DNA of 64,000 nt. Source: JBEIHX01 sp040381075 (GTDB taxonomy: Bacteria; Pseudomonadota; Alphaproteobacteria; Caulobacterales; Aquidulcibacteraceae). Every line of letters starts with the position of its first letter. Position 1 is the stretch's first letter. The notes beneath the pieces were generated by a model. That model saw only the letters and a list, made by a program, of their open reading frames with translations, was not told where the DNA came from and did not search any database. The stretch is from contig JBEIHX010000002.1 of the NCBI GenBank assembly GCA_040381075.1, positions 124,001 to 188,000 of the forward strand, read 5' to 3'. The position numbers were made by a program, and so were the translations under genes. Shown here one piece after another: positions 36,769-45,108 of this stretch.

Positions 36769-37179
36769 CACCGGAAGGTCCACACGGATGAAATGACTCC
36801 AGACAGGTCAGCAGGTCGCCTGGGCGCGGACAAGCGTCACGTTTGCGCGCGTCAGAGTGACAGCATCAACCACGGGGAGCATGGCAGATCTGTTTCAATC
36901 CCGCGTGAAGGCACTGCTGCAATTGGCGAATGCTTGTTAAGCATTTCTGTCGCCCGGGGCCTGTGGGGGTCTGACGCAAGAAGCCCGCCGGTCCGCCTGA
37001 CGCCGGAGTTCGCCCATGAGACCACCCGGAGAGAGCGCCCTCCAAGAGCAACCTGGGAGAGCCCTCCCCTGGGAGAGTCCCCCCTGCGACAATAGACGAC
37101 ACAGCGGCCCCAATGAGCCCTCCCAATCGCGCGAGGGGGCGCGCGCTTCCGGCGCGCGCTCCGGACGGAGATGACTGGA
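36769..37179. other. Spacer with short repeats and a hairpin, no gene
   Basis: No convincing gene on either strand. A perfect 7-bp inverted repeat with 3-nt loop (AATGCTT GTT AAGCATT) lies at 36929-36945. Two adjacent near-copies of GGGAGAGCCCTCCCCT lie at 37055-37070 and 37071-37085, with a weaker copy to the left. These might form small hairpins; their role is unknown. Confidence 0.45.
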
Positions 37180-37704
37180 TCAGGTCCGCTCCAAAGCGCG
37201 CTCGCGCACTGCCTTGCGCGCCTTGTCAACGGCGCGCATGCGCCTCAAGCGGGACAGATGGTCGATAAACAGCACGCCGTTCAGATGATCCATCTCGTGC
37301 TGGATGCAGACCGCGTAGAGGCCCTGCGCCCACTCCACGACTTCATTGCCGTGATAGTCCAGATACCGCAGCCTGACCCGGGCCGGGCGCTGCACCTCGT
37401 CATAAACCTCCGGCACCGACAGGCAGCCCTCCTCGTAAGGCGCCGTATCTGCGGACGCCTCGAGGATCTCGGGGTTCACGAAGAAGCGCGGCGACGGCGC
37501 CTCTCCCTCACGGGCAAGGTCCATGACGATGACGCGCAACGGCACACCCACCTGGATCGCCGCAAGGCCTATGCCCGGGGCGGCGTACATTGACGCCAGC
37601 ATATCATCCATAAGCGCGCGGATCTCATCCGAGACAGACGCCACAGGCGCTGACACTTCCTTAAGTATCGGATTGGGTACGGTGAGGATTTCGCGCAGGG
37701 CCAT
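37180..37704 (-). CDS. def: Peptide deformylase
   Basis: Def removes the formyl group from the initiator methionine. The 174-residue metalloenzyme has all three family motifs in order: GIGLAAIQVG, EGCLSVPEVY (metal-binding Cys) and HEMDHLNG (two metal-binding His and the catalytic Glu). Length is normal. It is divergent from sdhC with a 238-bp spacer. fmt and priA-type partners often found beside def are not adjacent here. Confidence 0.95.
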   Translation of the reverse strand: MALREILTVPNPILKEVSAPVASVSDEIRALMDDMLASMYAAPGIGLAAIQVGVPLRVIVMDLAREGEAPSPRFFVNPEILEASADTAPYEEGCLSVPEVYDEVQRPARVRLRYLDYHGNEVVEWAQGLYAVCIQHEMDHLNGVLFIDHLSRLRRMRAVDKARKAVRERALERT

Positions 37705-37882
37705 GCCCCTCAGCTATTGACGAGGCCCGCCTGCGTCAAGGTTGCGTGCAGCTGCGCTGGCCCCGACGGACCGGGCCACACGGCCACAACGCACCCCTGC
37801 GGGCGCCGTCTCGACAGCGCGGGGCGCGTCTCTCGGGGCCCCTCGCCCAACCGCGGCGCAGCAATGCAGCGCGCCGCATTCC

Positions 37883-37910
37883 TTGACACCCGATCCTCGG
37901 CTCATACAAC
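37883..37910 (+). promoter_or_regulatory. Candidate sigma-70 promoter for sdhCDA
   Basis: A perfect TTGACA (37883-37888) and TACAAC (37905-37910) are separated by 16 nt. A transcript would start near 37917, giving a leader of about 26 nt before the sdhC ATG. This is the best housekeeping-type promoter I can see in the window, in the spacer divergent from def. Confidence 0.5.
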
Positions 37911-37942
37911 GACTCCGGTGTTTGTCATGCTTTGGGGTCACT

Positions 37943-38341
37943 ATGGCTGTGAGTAACCGGTCGCCAGCACGTCCTGTGTCGCCGCATCTGCAGGTCTGGC
38001 GCTGGCACATCACCATGACGACATCCATCCTGCACCGCGCCACGGGGGTCGGACTTGCGATGGGGGCCGCGGTGATGACCGCGTGGCTTTGGGCGCTGGT
38101 CGGCGGCGAGGATTGGCACGGCGCATTCGCGCAGTTCTTCGGCTCGCCGCCGGGCAAGGTCCTGGGCTACCTGTGGGGGGTCGCGCTGGCCTTCCACATG
38201 GCCTCCGGGCTGCGCCATCTCGTATGGGACGCCGGCGCCGGTTTCAGCCCGGGCGTCGCCAAGGCGTGGTCATGGGTGATGATCATCTGGGGGTTCGCCG
38301 CCCCTCTGGTTGTGCTGTCGGTCGCGGGAGTCATCGGATGA
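37943..38341 (+). CDS. sdhC: Succinate dehydrogenase cytochrome b556 subunit
   Basis: SdhC is a membrane anchor of complex II that binds haem b and quinone. The 132-residue protein starts with RPVSPHLQVWRWHITMTTSILHRATG, the SdhC signature with the quinone-site Ser/Arg region, and has three hydrophobic helices; a haem-ligand histidine is likely within FHMASGLRHLVWD. Its stop overlaps the sdhD start (ATGA at 38338). First gene of the sdhCDA set. Confidence 0.92.
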   Translation: MAVSNRSPARPVSPHLQVWRWHITMTTSILHRATGVGLAMGAAVMTAWLWALVGGEDWHGAFAQFFGSPPGKVLGYLWGVALAFHMASGLRHLVWDAGAGFSPGVAKAWSWVMIIWGFAAPLVVLSVAGVIG

Positions 38342-38739
38342 GCGGACCTGAAACATCATCGCTGCGCACGCCGCTCGGACGCGTCCGGGGACTGGGGGCC
38401 GCCAGGACTGGAGCGGGGCATTTCGTCCAGCAGCGCGCAAGCGCGATCGCCCTCCTGCTGCTCAGTCCATACATCGCCTGGTCCCTGGTGACGGTGACGC
38501 AACGACCCTACGCCGACATTCTGGCGTGGATGGCGCAGCCGTGGAACGCCCTGGCGGTGATCCTGTTCCTAGGAGTTGCGTTTCACCACGCGCGCCTCGG
38601 CGTCCAGGTCGTGATCGAGGACTACATCACGCGGCCCGTCACCAAGGCCGCCCTGCTGCTTTTCGTCAACTTTGCGGCCATCGCGGCCATTGTGGGCGGC
38701 GCCTTTGCAGCCGCCCGGATCAGCTTCGGAGCATACTGA
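38338..38739 (+). CDS. sdhD: Succinate dehydrogenase membrane anchor subunit
   Basis: SdhD is the second membrane anchor of complex II. The 133-residue protein begins TPLGRVRGLGAARTGAGHFVQQRASA, typical of alphaproteobacterial SdhD, and has three helices; FHHARLGVQVVIEDYI contains the conserved His and Asp-Tyr region near haem and quinone. It overlaps sdhC by four bases and is followed by sdhA after four bases. Confidence 0.92.
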   Translation: MSGPETSSLRTPLGRVRGLGAARTGAGHFVQQRASAIALLLLSPYIAWSLVTVTQRPYADILAWMAQPWNALAVILFLGVAFHHARLGVQVVIEDYITRPVTKAALLLFVNFAAIAAIVGGAFAAARISFGAY

Positions 38740-38743
38740 GCCC

Positions 38744-40534
38744 ATGGCCGCCTATCGTTGGAATGATCACACCTTTGATGTCGTTGTCGTCGGCGCCGGC
38801 GGGTCAGGTTTGCGTGCGGCGCTCGGCTGCGCACAGGCCGGGCTGAAGACAGCCTGCATCTCCAAGGTCTTCCCGACCCGCAGTCACACCGTCGCCGCTC
38901 AGGGCGGCATCTCAGCGTCGCTTGGAAACATGGGCGAGGATGACTGGCGCTGGCATATGTACGACACCGTCAAGGGCGCCGACTGGCTGGGGGATCAGGA
39001 CGCCATTGAGTACCTGTGCAGGAACGCCCCCGCCGCCGTCTACGAACTCGAGCACTGGGGGGTGCCCTTCTCCCGCACGGAAGAAGGCAAAATCTACCAG
39101 CGCGCCTTTGGCGGCATGACCCGGAACTTTGGCGAGGCCCCGATCCAGCGCACCTGCGCGGCGGCCGACAGGACCGGCCATGCGATCCTGCACACCCTTT
39201 ACGGCCAATCGCTGCGCCACGACGTCGCCTTCTTCATTGAGCACTTCGCCCTTGACCTCATCATGGACTCAGACGGGCGCTGCCGCGGCGTGACGACCTG
39301 GCAACTCGACACTGGGGCGTTGCACCGTTTTCGGGCTCAGATGGTCGTGCTGGCGACCGGAGGCTATGGCCGCGCCTATTTCTCCTGCACCTCCGCCCAC
39401 ACCTGTACCGGAGACGGCAACGCCATGGTGCTGCGCGCAGGCTTGCCTTTGCAGGATATGGAGTTCGTGCAGTTCCATCCGACTGGCATCTACGGCGCAG
39501 GCTGCCTGATCACGGAGGGTGCGCGCGGAGAGGGCGGGTACCTGACCAACAGCGAAGGCGAACGCTTCATGGAGCGATACGCGCCGAGCGCGAAGGATCT
39601 GGCCTCGCGCGATGTCGTGTCTCGGGCGATGACCATGGAGATCAACGCCGGGCGCGGCGTTGGCCCCAAAAAGGATCACATTTTCCTTCATCTGGACCAT
39701 CTCTCGCCCGAGGTGCTGCACAAGCGCCTGCCGGGCATCTCGGAAAGCGCCAAGATCTTTGCAGGCGTGGACGTCACCAGGCAACCGATCCCCGTACTGC
39801 CGACCGTGCACTACAACATGGGAGGAATACCCACGAACTATCACGGAGAAGTGCTCACCAAGGTCGGCGCAGATCCGGACCATGTGACGCCCGGCCTCAT
39901 GGCGGTTGGCGAGGCGGCGTGCGTGTCCGTTCACGGCGCTAACAGGCTTGGATCCAACTCTTTGATTGACCTCGTGGTGTTCGGTCGCGCCGTCGGTTTG
40001 CGGTGCGCGCAGATCCTCGAGCCAGGGGCCCGGCAGGCGGAACTTCCGAGCGATGCCGGCGACAGTCATCTTGCGCGCTTCGATCGGTTCCGCCATGCGC
40101 AAGGGTCAACTCCGACGGCGAAGCTGCGAGCGGACATGCAGGACGCCATGCAACGCCACTGCGCGGTGTTCCGTGACGGCCCCCTGATGCAGGCCGGCGT
40201 GGACAGGATCGATCTGGTGCTGCGCGGCGCGTCCGACATCGGCCTGCGCGACCGTTCGCTGATCTGGAACACAGATCTTGTCGAGACCCTGGAATTCGAC
40301 AATCTGATCTGTCAGGCGGCGGTGACCATCAATGGCGCGCTCAACCGCACCGAATCGCGGGGCGCCCACGCCCGGGAAGACTTCGCCGATCGCGATGACA
40401 CCGCCTGGATGAAGCATACGCTGGCCTGGTTCGACGCAACCAAAGGCAAGGTCACCATCGACTACCGCCCTGTCCACGCCTACACTATGACCAACGATAT
40501 TACTTACATAGCTCCCAAAGCGCGGGTGTACTGA
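38744..40534 (+). CDS. sdhA: Succinate dehydrogenase flavoprotein subunit
   Basis: SdhA oxidises succinate to fumarate with covalently bound FAD. The 596-residue protein has the dinucleotide-binding GAGGSGLRAAL, the FAD-attachment region FPTRSHTVAAQGGI with the linking histidine, the active-site HPTGIYGAGCLITEGARGEGG and the C-terminal HGANRLGSNSLIDL motif. Length is normal. sdhB, the iron-sulfur subunit normally next in line, is absent; hemF starts three bases after the stop. Confidence 0.96.
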   Translation: MAAYRWNDHTFDVVVVGAGGSGLRAALGCAQAGLKTACISKVFPTRSHTVAAQGGISASLGNMGEDDWRWHMYDTVKGADWLGDQDAIEYLCRNAPAAVYELEHWGVPFSRTEEGKIYQRAFGGMTRNFGEAPIQRTCAAADRTGHAILHTLYGQSLRHDVAFFIEHFALDLIMDSDGRCRGVTTWQLDTGALHRFRAQMVVLATGGYGRAYFSCTSAHTCTGDGNAMVLRAGLPLQDMEFVQFHPTGIYGAGCLITEGARGEGGYLTNSEGERFMERYAPSAKDLASRDVVSRAMTMEINAGRGVGPKKDHIFLHLDHLSPEVLHKRLPGISESAKIFAGVDVTRQPIPVLPTVHYNMGGIPTNYHGEVLTKVGADPDHVTPGLMAVGEAACVSVHGANRLGSNSLIDLVVFGRAVGLRCAQILEPGARQAELPSDAGDSHLARFDRFRHAQGSTPTAKLRADMQDAMQRHCAVFRDGPLMQAGVDRIDLVLRGASDIGLRDRSLIWNTDLVETLEFDNLICQAAVTINGALNRTESRGAHAREDFADRDDTAWMKHTLAWFDATKGKVTIDYRPVHAYTMTNDITYIAPKARVY

Positions 40535-40537
40535 GAC

Positions 40538-41428
40538 GTGGCGCAGACAGTCGATCTGGAGGGCCGCAAGGCGCACGCCCGCGCGTGGTTTGAGAGCCTG
40601 CGCAACTCCATTTTTGAGGCGTTTCACGCCCTGGAGGACAGCGCACCGGCGGATCTGTACCCCGGACAGCCAGGTCGCTTTGAAACCGCGCCCTGGACCC
40701 GGGCGCCCGGGCCCAACGGGGAAGACCAGGGCGGCGGCGTCATGGGAATGCTGCGTGGTCGTTTTTTCGAGAAGGCCGGCGTGCACACCTCGACGGTGTT
40801 CGGAACCTTCAGCCCTGACTTCGCCAGGCAGGTCAGGGGAGCCGCAGAGGATCCGCGCTTCTGGGCCTCCGGCATAAGCCTGATTGCTCACCCGAGAAAC
40901 CCGCGGGTTCCTGCCGTTCACATGAACACCCGAATGATCGTCACCACCCAGTGGTGGTTCGGGGGCGGGGCCGACCTGAACCCGATGTTCACCTTGCACC
41001 GTGACCGGGAGAACCCCGACGCGTCAGACTTTCATGCCGCCCTCAAAGCGGTCTGTGACGCGGCCGACGGCGCATATTATGACAAATACGCCCGTTGGGC
41101 TGACGAATACTTCTTCCTGCCCCATCGCGGCGAGCATCGCGGGGTAGGCGGCATTTTTTATGACCACCACAACACCGGCGACTGGGAAGCGGACTTTGAT
41201 TTCACGAAAGCCGTAGGCCAGGCGTTCCGGGACATCTATCCAATCATCGCGGCCAGACGGGCGGGCGAGGCGTGGACCCCGGACGACGCCGAAGATCAGC
41301 TGAAGTGGCGATCGCGATATGTCGAGTTCAATCTGCTTTATGACCGCGGCACCACGTTTGGGCTAAAAACGGGCGGCAATGTCGAGAGCATCCTGTCGTC
41401 GATGCCTCCGTTGGCCGCCTGGCGGTGA
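40538..41428 (+). CDS. hemF: Oxygen-dependent coproporphyrinogen III oxidase
   Basis: HemF converts coproporphyrinogen III to protoporphyrinogen IX in haem synthesis using oxygen. The 296-residue protein shows HMNTRMIVT, WWFGGGADLNP, the HRGEHRGVGGIFYD segment and the C-terminal EFNLLYDRGTTFGLKTGGN. The start is GTG at 40538, immediately after sdhA, without a clear ribosome-binding site, so translation may depend on coupling to sdhA. Supplying haem for the cytochrome subunit is a plausible reason for the linkage, but that is inference. Confidence 0.95.
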   Translation: MAQTVDLEGRKAHARAWFESLRNSIFEAFHALEDSAPADLYPGQPGRFETAPWTRAPGPNGEDQGGGVMGMLRGRFFEKAGVHTSTVFGTFSPDFARQVRGAAEDPRFWASGISLIAHPRNPRVPAVHMNTRMIVTTQWWFGGGADLNPMFTLHRDRENPDASDFHAALKAVCDAADGAYYDKYARWADEYFFLPHRGEHRGVGGIFYDHHNTGDWEADFDFTKAVGQAFRDIYPIIAARRAGEAWTPDDAEDQLKWRSRYVEFNLLYDRGTTFGLKTGGNVESILSSMPPLAAWR

Positions 41429-41533
41429 ATCGCGGCTGCAGGCGCTAACGTGATCTTCAGAGTTGCCGGGTGATATTGTCCCCGAGTGTGCTGGCGTAGG
41501 TGGCCAGCAGCGGCACTGGGGTGTTTCTGCGCC

Positions 41534-44230
41534 ATGGATGATCTTCTGTCCGAGTTCCTGACGGAAACCGCTGAAAGTCTTGAAGTTATCGACTCAGAGC
41601 TTGTGCGGTTCGAGCAAGACCCTAACGACCAGGAAACGCTGAACGCCATTTTCCGCCTGGTCCACACGATCAAGGGCACATGCGGTTTTCTCGGTCTGCC
41701 GCGTCTGGAGGCGGTGGCGCATGCCGGCGAAACCCTGCTCGGCAAGTTCCGCGACCGCGAATTGCCGGTTACAGCCGATGCTGTGACGCTGGTCCTTGAA
41801 GCCATTGATCGCATTAAGGAAATCCTGCAGGGGCTGGAGGCCGCCGGCGCTGAACCGAGCGGTCACGACCGCCCGCTGATCGCGCGACTTGAGGCTGCGG
41901 CCTGCGGCGGCATGGAAAGCGCGGCGCCAGCCGCGCACCAGGCCGCGACGCCTGTCAAGGTTGCTTCCAAGCCTGAACCGGCCGCCCCCATCCAGAGCGC
42001 GGTTCTGGGCGAGCCGAAGTCGCGCGAGGAAGCCGAGGCGCTCGGCATACGCTGGGACGCAGACCTCGGGCGCGCGCTCCGGCCGGGCGAGGTCAGTCTG
42101 GCCGAGCTCGAGGCGGCGTTTCAGTCCGCCGTTGGCCCAGGCGCAAACCTGCCAGGCGTGTCATCGGCTGTCCCCGCCGCCGATACGGGCGAGGAAGAGG
42201 ACTTTGCTCGCGGCGCGCGCAGCAGCGAGAGCGCGATCGCCAGTCAGACCATCCGCGTGACCGTGGATGTCCTTGAAAACCTCATGACGACGGTGAGCGA
42301 GCTCGTGCTCACCCGCAACCAGCTGCTACAGATGGTGCGCCAACTCGATGACAGCGAGTTCAAGGCCCCCCTGCAGCGGCTCTCGAACATTACTGCCGAA
42401 CTGCAGGACGCGGTGATGAAGACGCGCATGCAGCCGATCGGCAACGCCTGGAAGAAGCTGCCGCGGATCGTGCGGGACGCCGCACACGATCTGAAGAAAA
42501 AGATCGAGCTGCGGATGGAGGGCGAGCAGACGGAGCTCGACCGCCAGGTTCTGGAGCTGATCAAGGATCCGCTGACGCATATGATCCGCAACTCCTGCGA
42601 TCATGGCCTGGAAAGCGCGGCCGACCGGGCGGCGAAAGGCAAGCCCGAGACGGGAGTGATCAATCTGCGCGCCTATCACGAAGGCGGACATATCATCATC
42701 CAGATCGCAGATGACGGCGCCGGTCTGAACACGGTGCGCATCCGTGAAAAGATCATCTCACAGGGCCTGGCCAGTCATGCCGACGCAATGGCGATGACTG
42801 ATGCGCAGATTCATCGCCATATCTTCGCTCCCGGTTTCTCAACCGCGGCCCAGGTCACCAACATGTCGGGGCGCGGCGTCGGCATGGATGTCGTGCGCAC
42901 AAATGTTGAGGCGATAGGGGGCACAATCGACCTGACCTCCGCCCCCAACAGGGGGACAACCTTCACCATCAAGATCCCGCTGACGCTGGCGATCGTGTCC
43001 GCATTGATCGTCGGTGCGCGCAAGTCCCGCTTTGCTGTGCCGCAGTCGAGCGTGGTTGAGCTGGTGCGCACCGGCAAGGGCTGCCAGCATCAGGTCGAGA
43101 CGATCAACAACACGAAGGTCCTGCGACTGCGCGACCGGCTCCTGCCGCTTGTGGAGCTTGCGGATGTGCTTGGCCTTGGGGGCGCAGCCCAGCGCGGGAC
43201 GTCCTTCGTCATAGTGATGCAGGCGGGCGGCCAGCAGTTCGGAATGGTTGTCGATGACGTCTTCGATACAGAAGAAATCGTCGTCAAGCCGTTGTCTTCA
43301 CTGCTGCGTGACCTGCGCATGCTGTCCGGCGCCACCATTCTGGGTGATGGCACAGTCATCATGATCGTCGATCCCAACGGCGTTTCGCAGAATGTGGGCG
43401 CACTGGCGGGAGACGCCCTGCGCGAGGAGCAGGCTGCAGCGGCCAGCGCACAAAGCCAGGAGCGCCAGAGCCTTCTGCTGTTCCGCGCCGGCGGCCCGGA
43501 ACCGAAGGCTGTGCCTCTGTCGCTTGTCACACGACTTGAGGAAATCCCTGTTTCCCAGATCGAGCGGGCAGACGGGCGCCTGGTTCTGCAGTATCGCGGC
43601 AAGCTGATGCCGATCACCTGCGCAGCCCCCGATGGCGAGATCCGCACTGAGGGCAAACAGCCGATCCTGGTCTTCACACAGGGTCGCAAGCTCATGGGAC
43701 TTGCCGTCGACGAGATCGTGGACATTGTGTATGAACGACTAGAATTCGGTCTGACGTCTGAACGTCCGGGTCTGCTGGGTACGGCTGTGCTCAAAGGAGC
43801 CGCCACAGACGTGCTCGACACGGCCCACTTCCTGAGGCTTGCCGACCCGAGCTGGTTCAGGGATGAGCCAGCGCAACAGGCAATGGTGCGCACGCGCGCG
43901 CTCCTCATCGATCCGAACCCGTTCTTCCGTTCGATGTTGCAGCCGCTTCTGATGGCGGCCGGTTATGACGTGGAGGCGGTGGAGGGTCCGGAAGCCGCGC
44001 AGAAACTGATAGCCGCCGGCATACAGTTCGATGTCATGCTGACGGATTCGGAGACCGAAGCGGAGGTGGCAAAGCTTACGTCTGCCGATCCACGCCTGGC
44101 CGAGTGCCCACGCCTGGTCCTGACGAACGACGCCCCGTCGGGCGCGGTTTCTGCTGTCGCCAAGACCGACCGCCTGGCTCTGATAGCCGCCCTTGACACC
44201 ATGATGTCGCAACAAGGAGCCGCCGCATGA
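41534..44230 (+). CDS. cheA: Hybrid chemotaxis histidine kinase CheA
   Basis: An 898-residue CheA. Order: Hpt domain with His44 (RLVHTIKGTCGFLG), a long Ala-rich linker with no clear CheY-binding P2 domain, dimerisation helices (about 236-300), HATPase (HMIRNSCDHG, GRGVGMDVV), a first CheW-like domain (about 470-610), a second CheW-like portion (about 645-770), and a C-terminal receiver-like domain (about 784-895) retaining LIDPNP and a possible phospho-acceptor in VMLTDSE. The extra receiver suggests an internal phosphate sink. ATG at 41534 gives MDDLLSEFLTET, the normal start. The spacer upstream contains TTGCCGGGT (41463-41471), the core of the element found before fliF. First gene of cheAWYBR. 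Confidence 0.93.
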   Translation: MDDLLSEFLTETAESLEVIDSELVRFEQDPNDQETLNAIFRLVHTIKGTCGFLGLPRLEAVAHAGETLLGKFRDRELPVTADAVTLVLEAIDRIKEILQGLEAAGAEPSGHDRPLIARLEAAACGGMESAAPAAHQAATPVKVASKPEPAAPIQSAVLGEPKSREEAEALGIRWDADLGRALRPGEVSLAELEAAFQSAVGPGANLPGVSSAVPAADTGEEEDFARGARSSESAIASQTIRVTVDVLENLMTTVSELVLTRNQLLQMVRQLDDSEFKAPLQRLSNITAELQDAVMKTRMQPIGNAWKKLPRIVRDAAHDLKKKIELRMEGEQTELDRQVLELIKDPLTHMIRNSCDHGLESAADRAAKGKPETGVINLRAYHEGGHIIIQIADDGAGLNTVRIREKIISQGLASHADAMAMTDAQIHRHIFAPGFSTAAQVTNMSGRGVGMDVVRTNVEAIGGTIDLTSAPNRGTTFTIKIPLTLAIVSALIVGARKSRFAVPQSSVVELVRTGKGCQHQVETINNTKVLRLRDRLLPLVELADVLGLGGAAQRGTSFVIVMQAGGQQFGMVVDDVFDTEEIVVKPLSSLLRDLRMLSGATILGDGTVIMIVDPNGVSQNVGALAGDALREEQAAAASAQSQERQSLLLFRAGGPEPKAVPLSLVTRLEEIPVSQIERADGRLVLQYRGKLMPITCAAPDGEIRTEGKQPILVFTQGRKLMGLAVDEIVDIVYERLEFGLTSERPGLLGTAVLKGAATDVLDTAHFLRLADPSWFRDEPAQQAMVRTRALLIDPNPFFRSMLQPLLMAAGYDVEAVEGPEAAQKLIAAGIQFDVMLTDSETEAEVAKLTSADPRLAECPRLVLTNDAPSGAVSAVAKTDRLALIAALDTMMSQQGAAA

Positions 44231-44688
44231 GCGCCGCCCATGACAACACACGCGAGTATGTAACGCTGTCGATCGGATCGCAGACATTCGGGGTGTCAGT
44301 AACCGACATCCAGGATGTGTTTGCAGTCCATTCGATCACCCCGGTGCCGCTGTCACGGCCTGAAATTGCTGGCGTGCTGAACCTGCGCGGTCGCATTGTC
44401 ACCGCAATCGATGCGCGCAGTCGGCTCGGGCTGGCGCCGCGGGAAGACCATGTCAGAGCGGCGATGGCCGTTGGCGTCGAACGCAACGGCGAAGCGTTCG
44501 GATTGATAATCGATTCGGTTGGGGAAGTTCTGAAGCTTGCCTCAAACACTTTCGAACCAAACCCGATCAACCTTGATCCGCGGTGGGCGGTGGTCAGTCG
44601 CGGCGTTCATCGGTTGAAGGAGCGCCTTCTGGTCATCCTGGATATCGACCGCATGCTGGACTTGGGACAGACGGCGCAGGCTGCTTGA
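44227..44688 (+). CDS. cheW: Chemotaxis adaptor CheW
   Basis: The 153-residue adaptor couples chemoreceptors to CheA. It is a single CheW domain: REYVTLSIGSQTFGVSVTDIQDVF at the start, GVLNLRGRIVTAIDARSRLGL in the middle, and IDSVGEVLKL. The ATG overlaps the cheA stop by four bases, giving matched expression. No chemoreceptor gene lies in the window. Confidence 0.94.
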   Translation: MSAAHDNTREYVTLSIGSQTFGVSVTDIQDVFAVHSITPVPLSRPEIAGVLNLRGRIVTAIDARSRLGLAPREDHVRAAMAVGVERNGEAFGLIIDSVGEVLKLASNTFEPNPINLDPRWAVVSRGVHRLKERLLVILDIDRMLDLGQTAQAA

Positions 44689-44732
44689 ACCCAGCGTCAG
44701 GAACGAACGACTTTCGGGGCGAGGATGCAATC

Positions 44733-45104
44733 ATGAAAACCTGTCTTGTGGTCGATGACAGCCGCGTGATCCGCAAGGTGGCGCGCCGGATCCTGGAGGA
44801 TTTGCGTTTCGAGATCGCCGAGGCGGGCGACGGGATGGAGGCGCTCACCCAGTGCCGCAACCGTATGCCCGACGCTGTGCTTCTCGATTGGAACATGCCC
44901 GTCATGAACGGGATCGATTTTCTGCGCGCCCTGCGCCGTGAGCCGGGCGGCGATAAACCGGTCGTGGTGTTCTGTACGACCGAGAACGACATGGACCATA
45001 TCAGCGAAGCAATCCGCGCCGGAGCGAATGAATACATTATGAAACCTTTCGACGGCGAGATCATTGAGTCCAAGTTTGCTGAAGTTGGCCTGGTGCCACG
45101 GTGA
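44733..45104 (+). CDS. cheY: Chemotaxis response regulator CheY
   Basis: A 123-residue single receiver that carries the signal from CheA to the flagellar switch. It has LVVDDSRVIRKVARRIL, the phospho-acceptor in VLLDWNMPVMNGIDF, the switch threonine in VFCTTEND and the lysine in YIMKPFD. ATG at 44733 follows GAGG. The encoded switch proteins FliG and FliN lie 12-14 kb to the right. Confidence 0.93.
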   Translation: MKTCLVVDDSRVIRKVARRILEDLRFEIAEAGDGMEALTQCRNRMPDAVLLDWNMPVMNGIDFLRALRREPGGDKPVVVFCTTENDMDHISEAIRAGANEYIMKPFDGEIIESKFAEVGLVPR

Positions 45105-45108
45105 TAAT

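Noticed and set aside
39269..40999. Two minus-strand frames over sdhA and hemF
   Set aside because: Both are shadows of strongly conserved enzymes on the plus strand and show no domain of their own.
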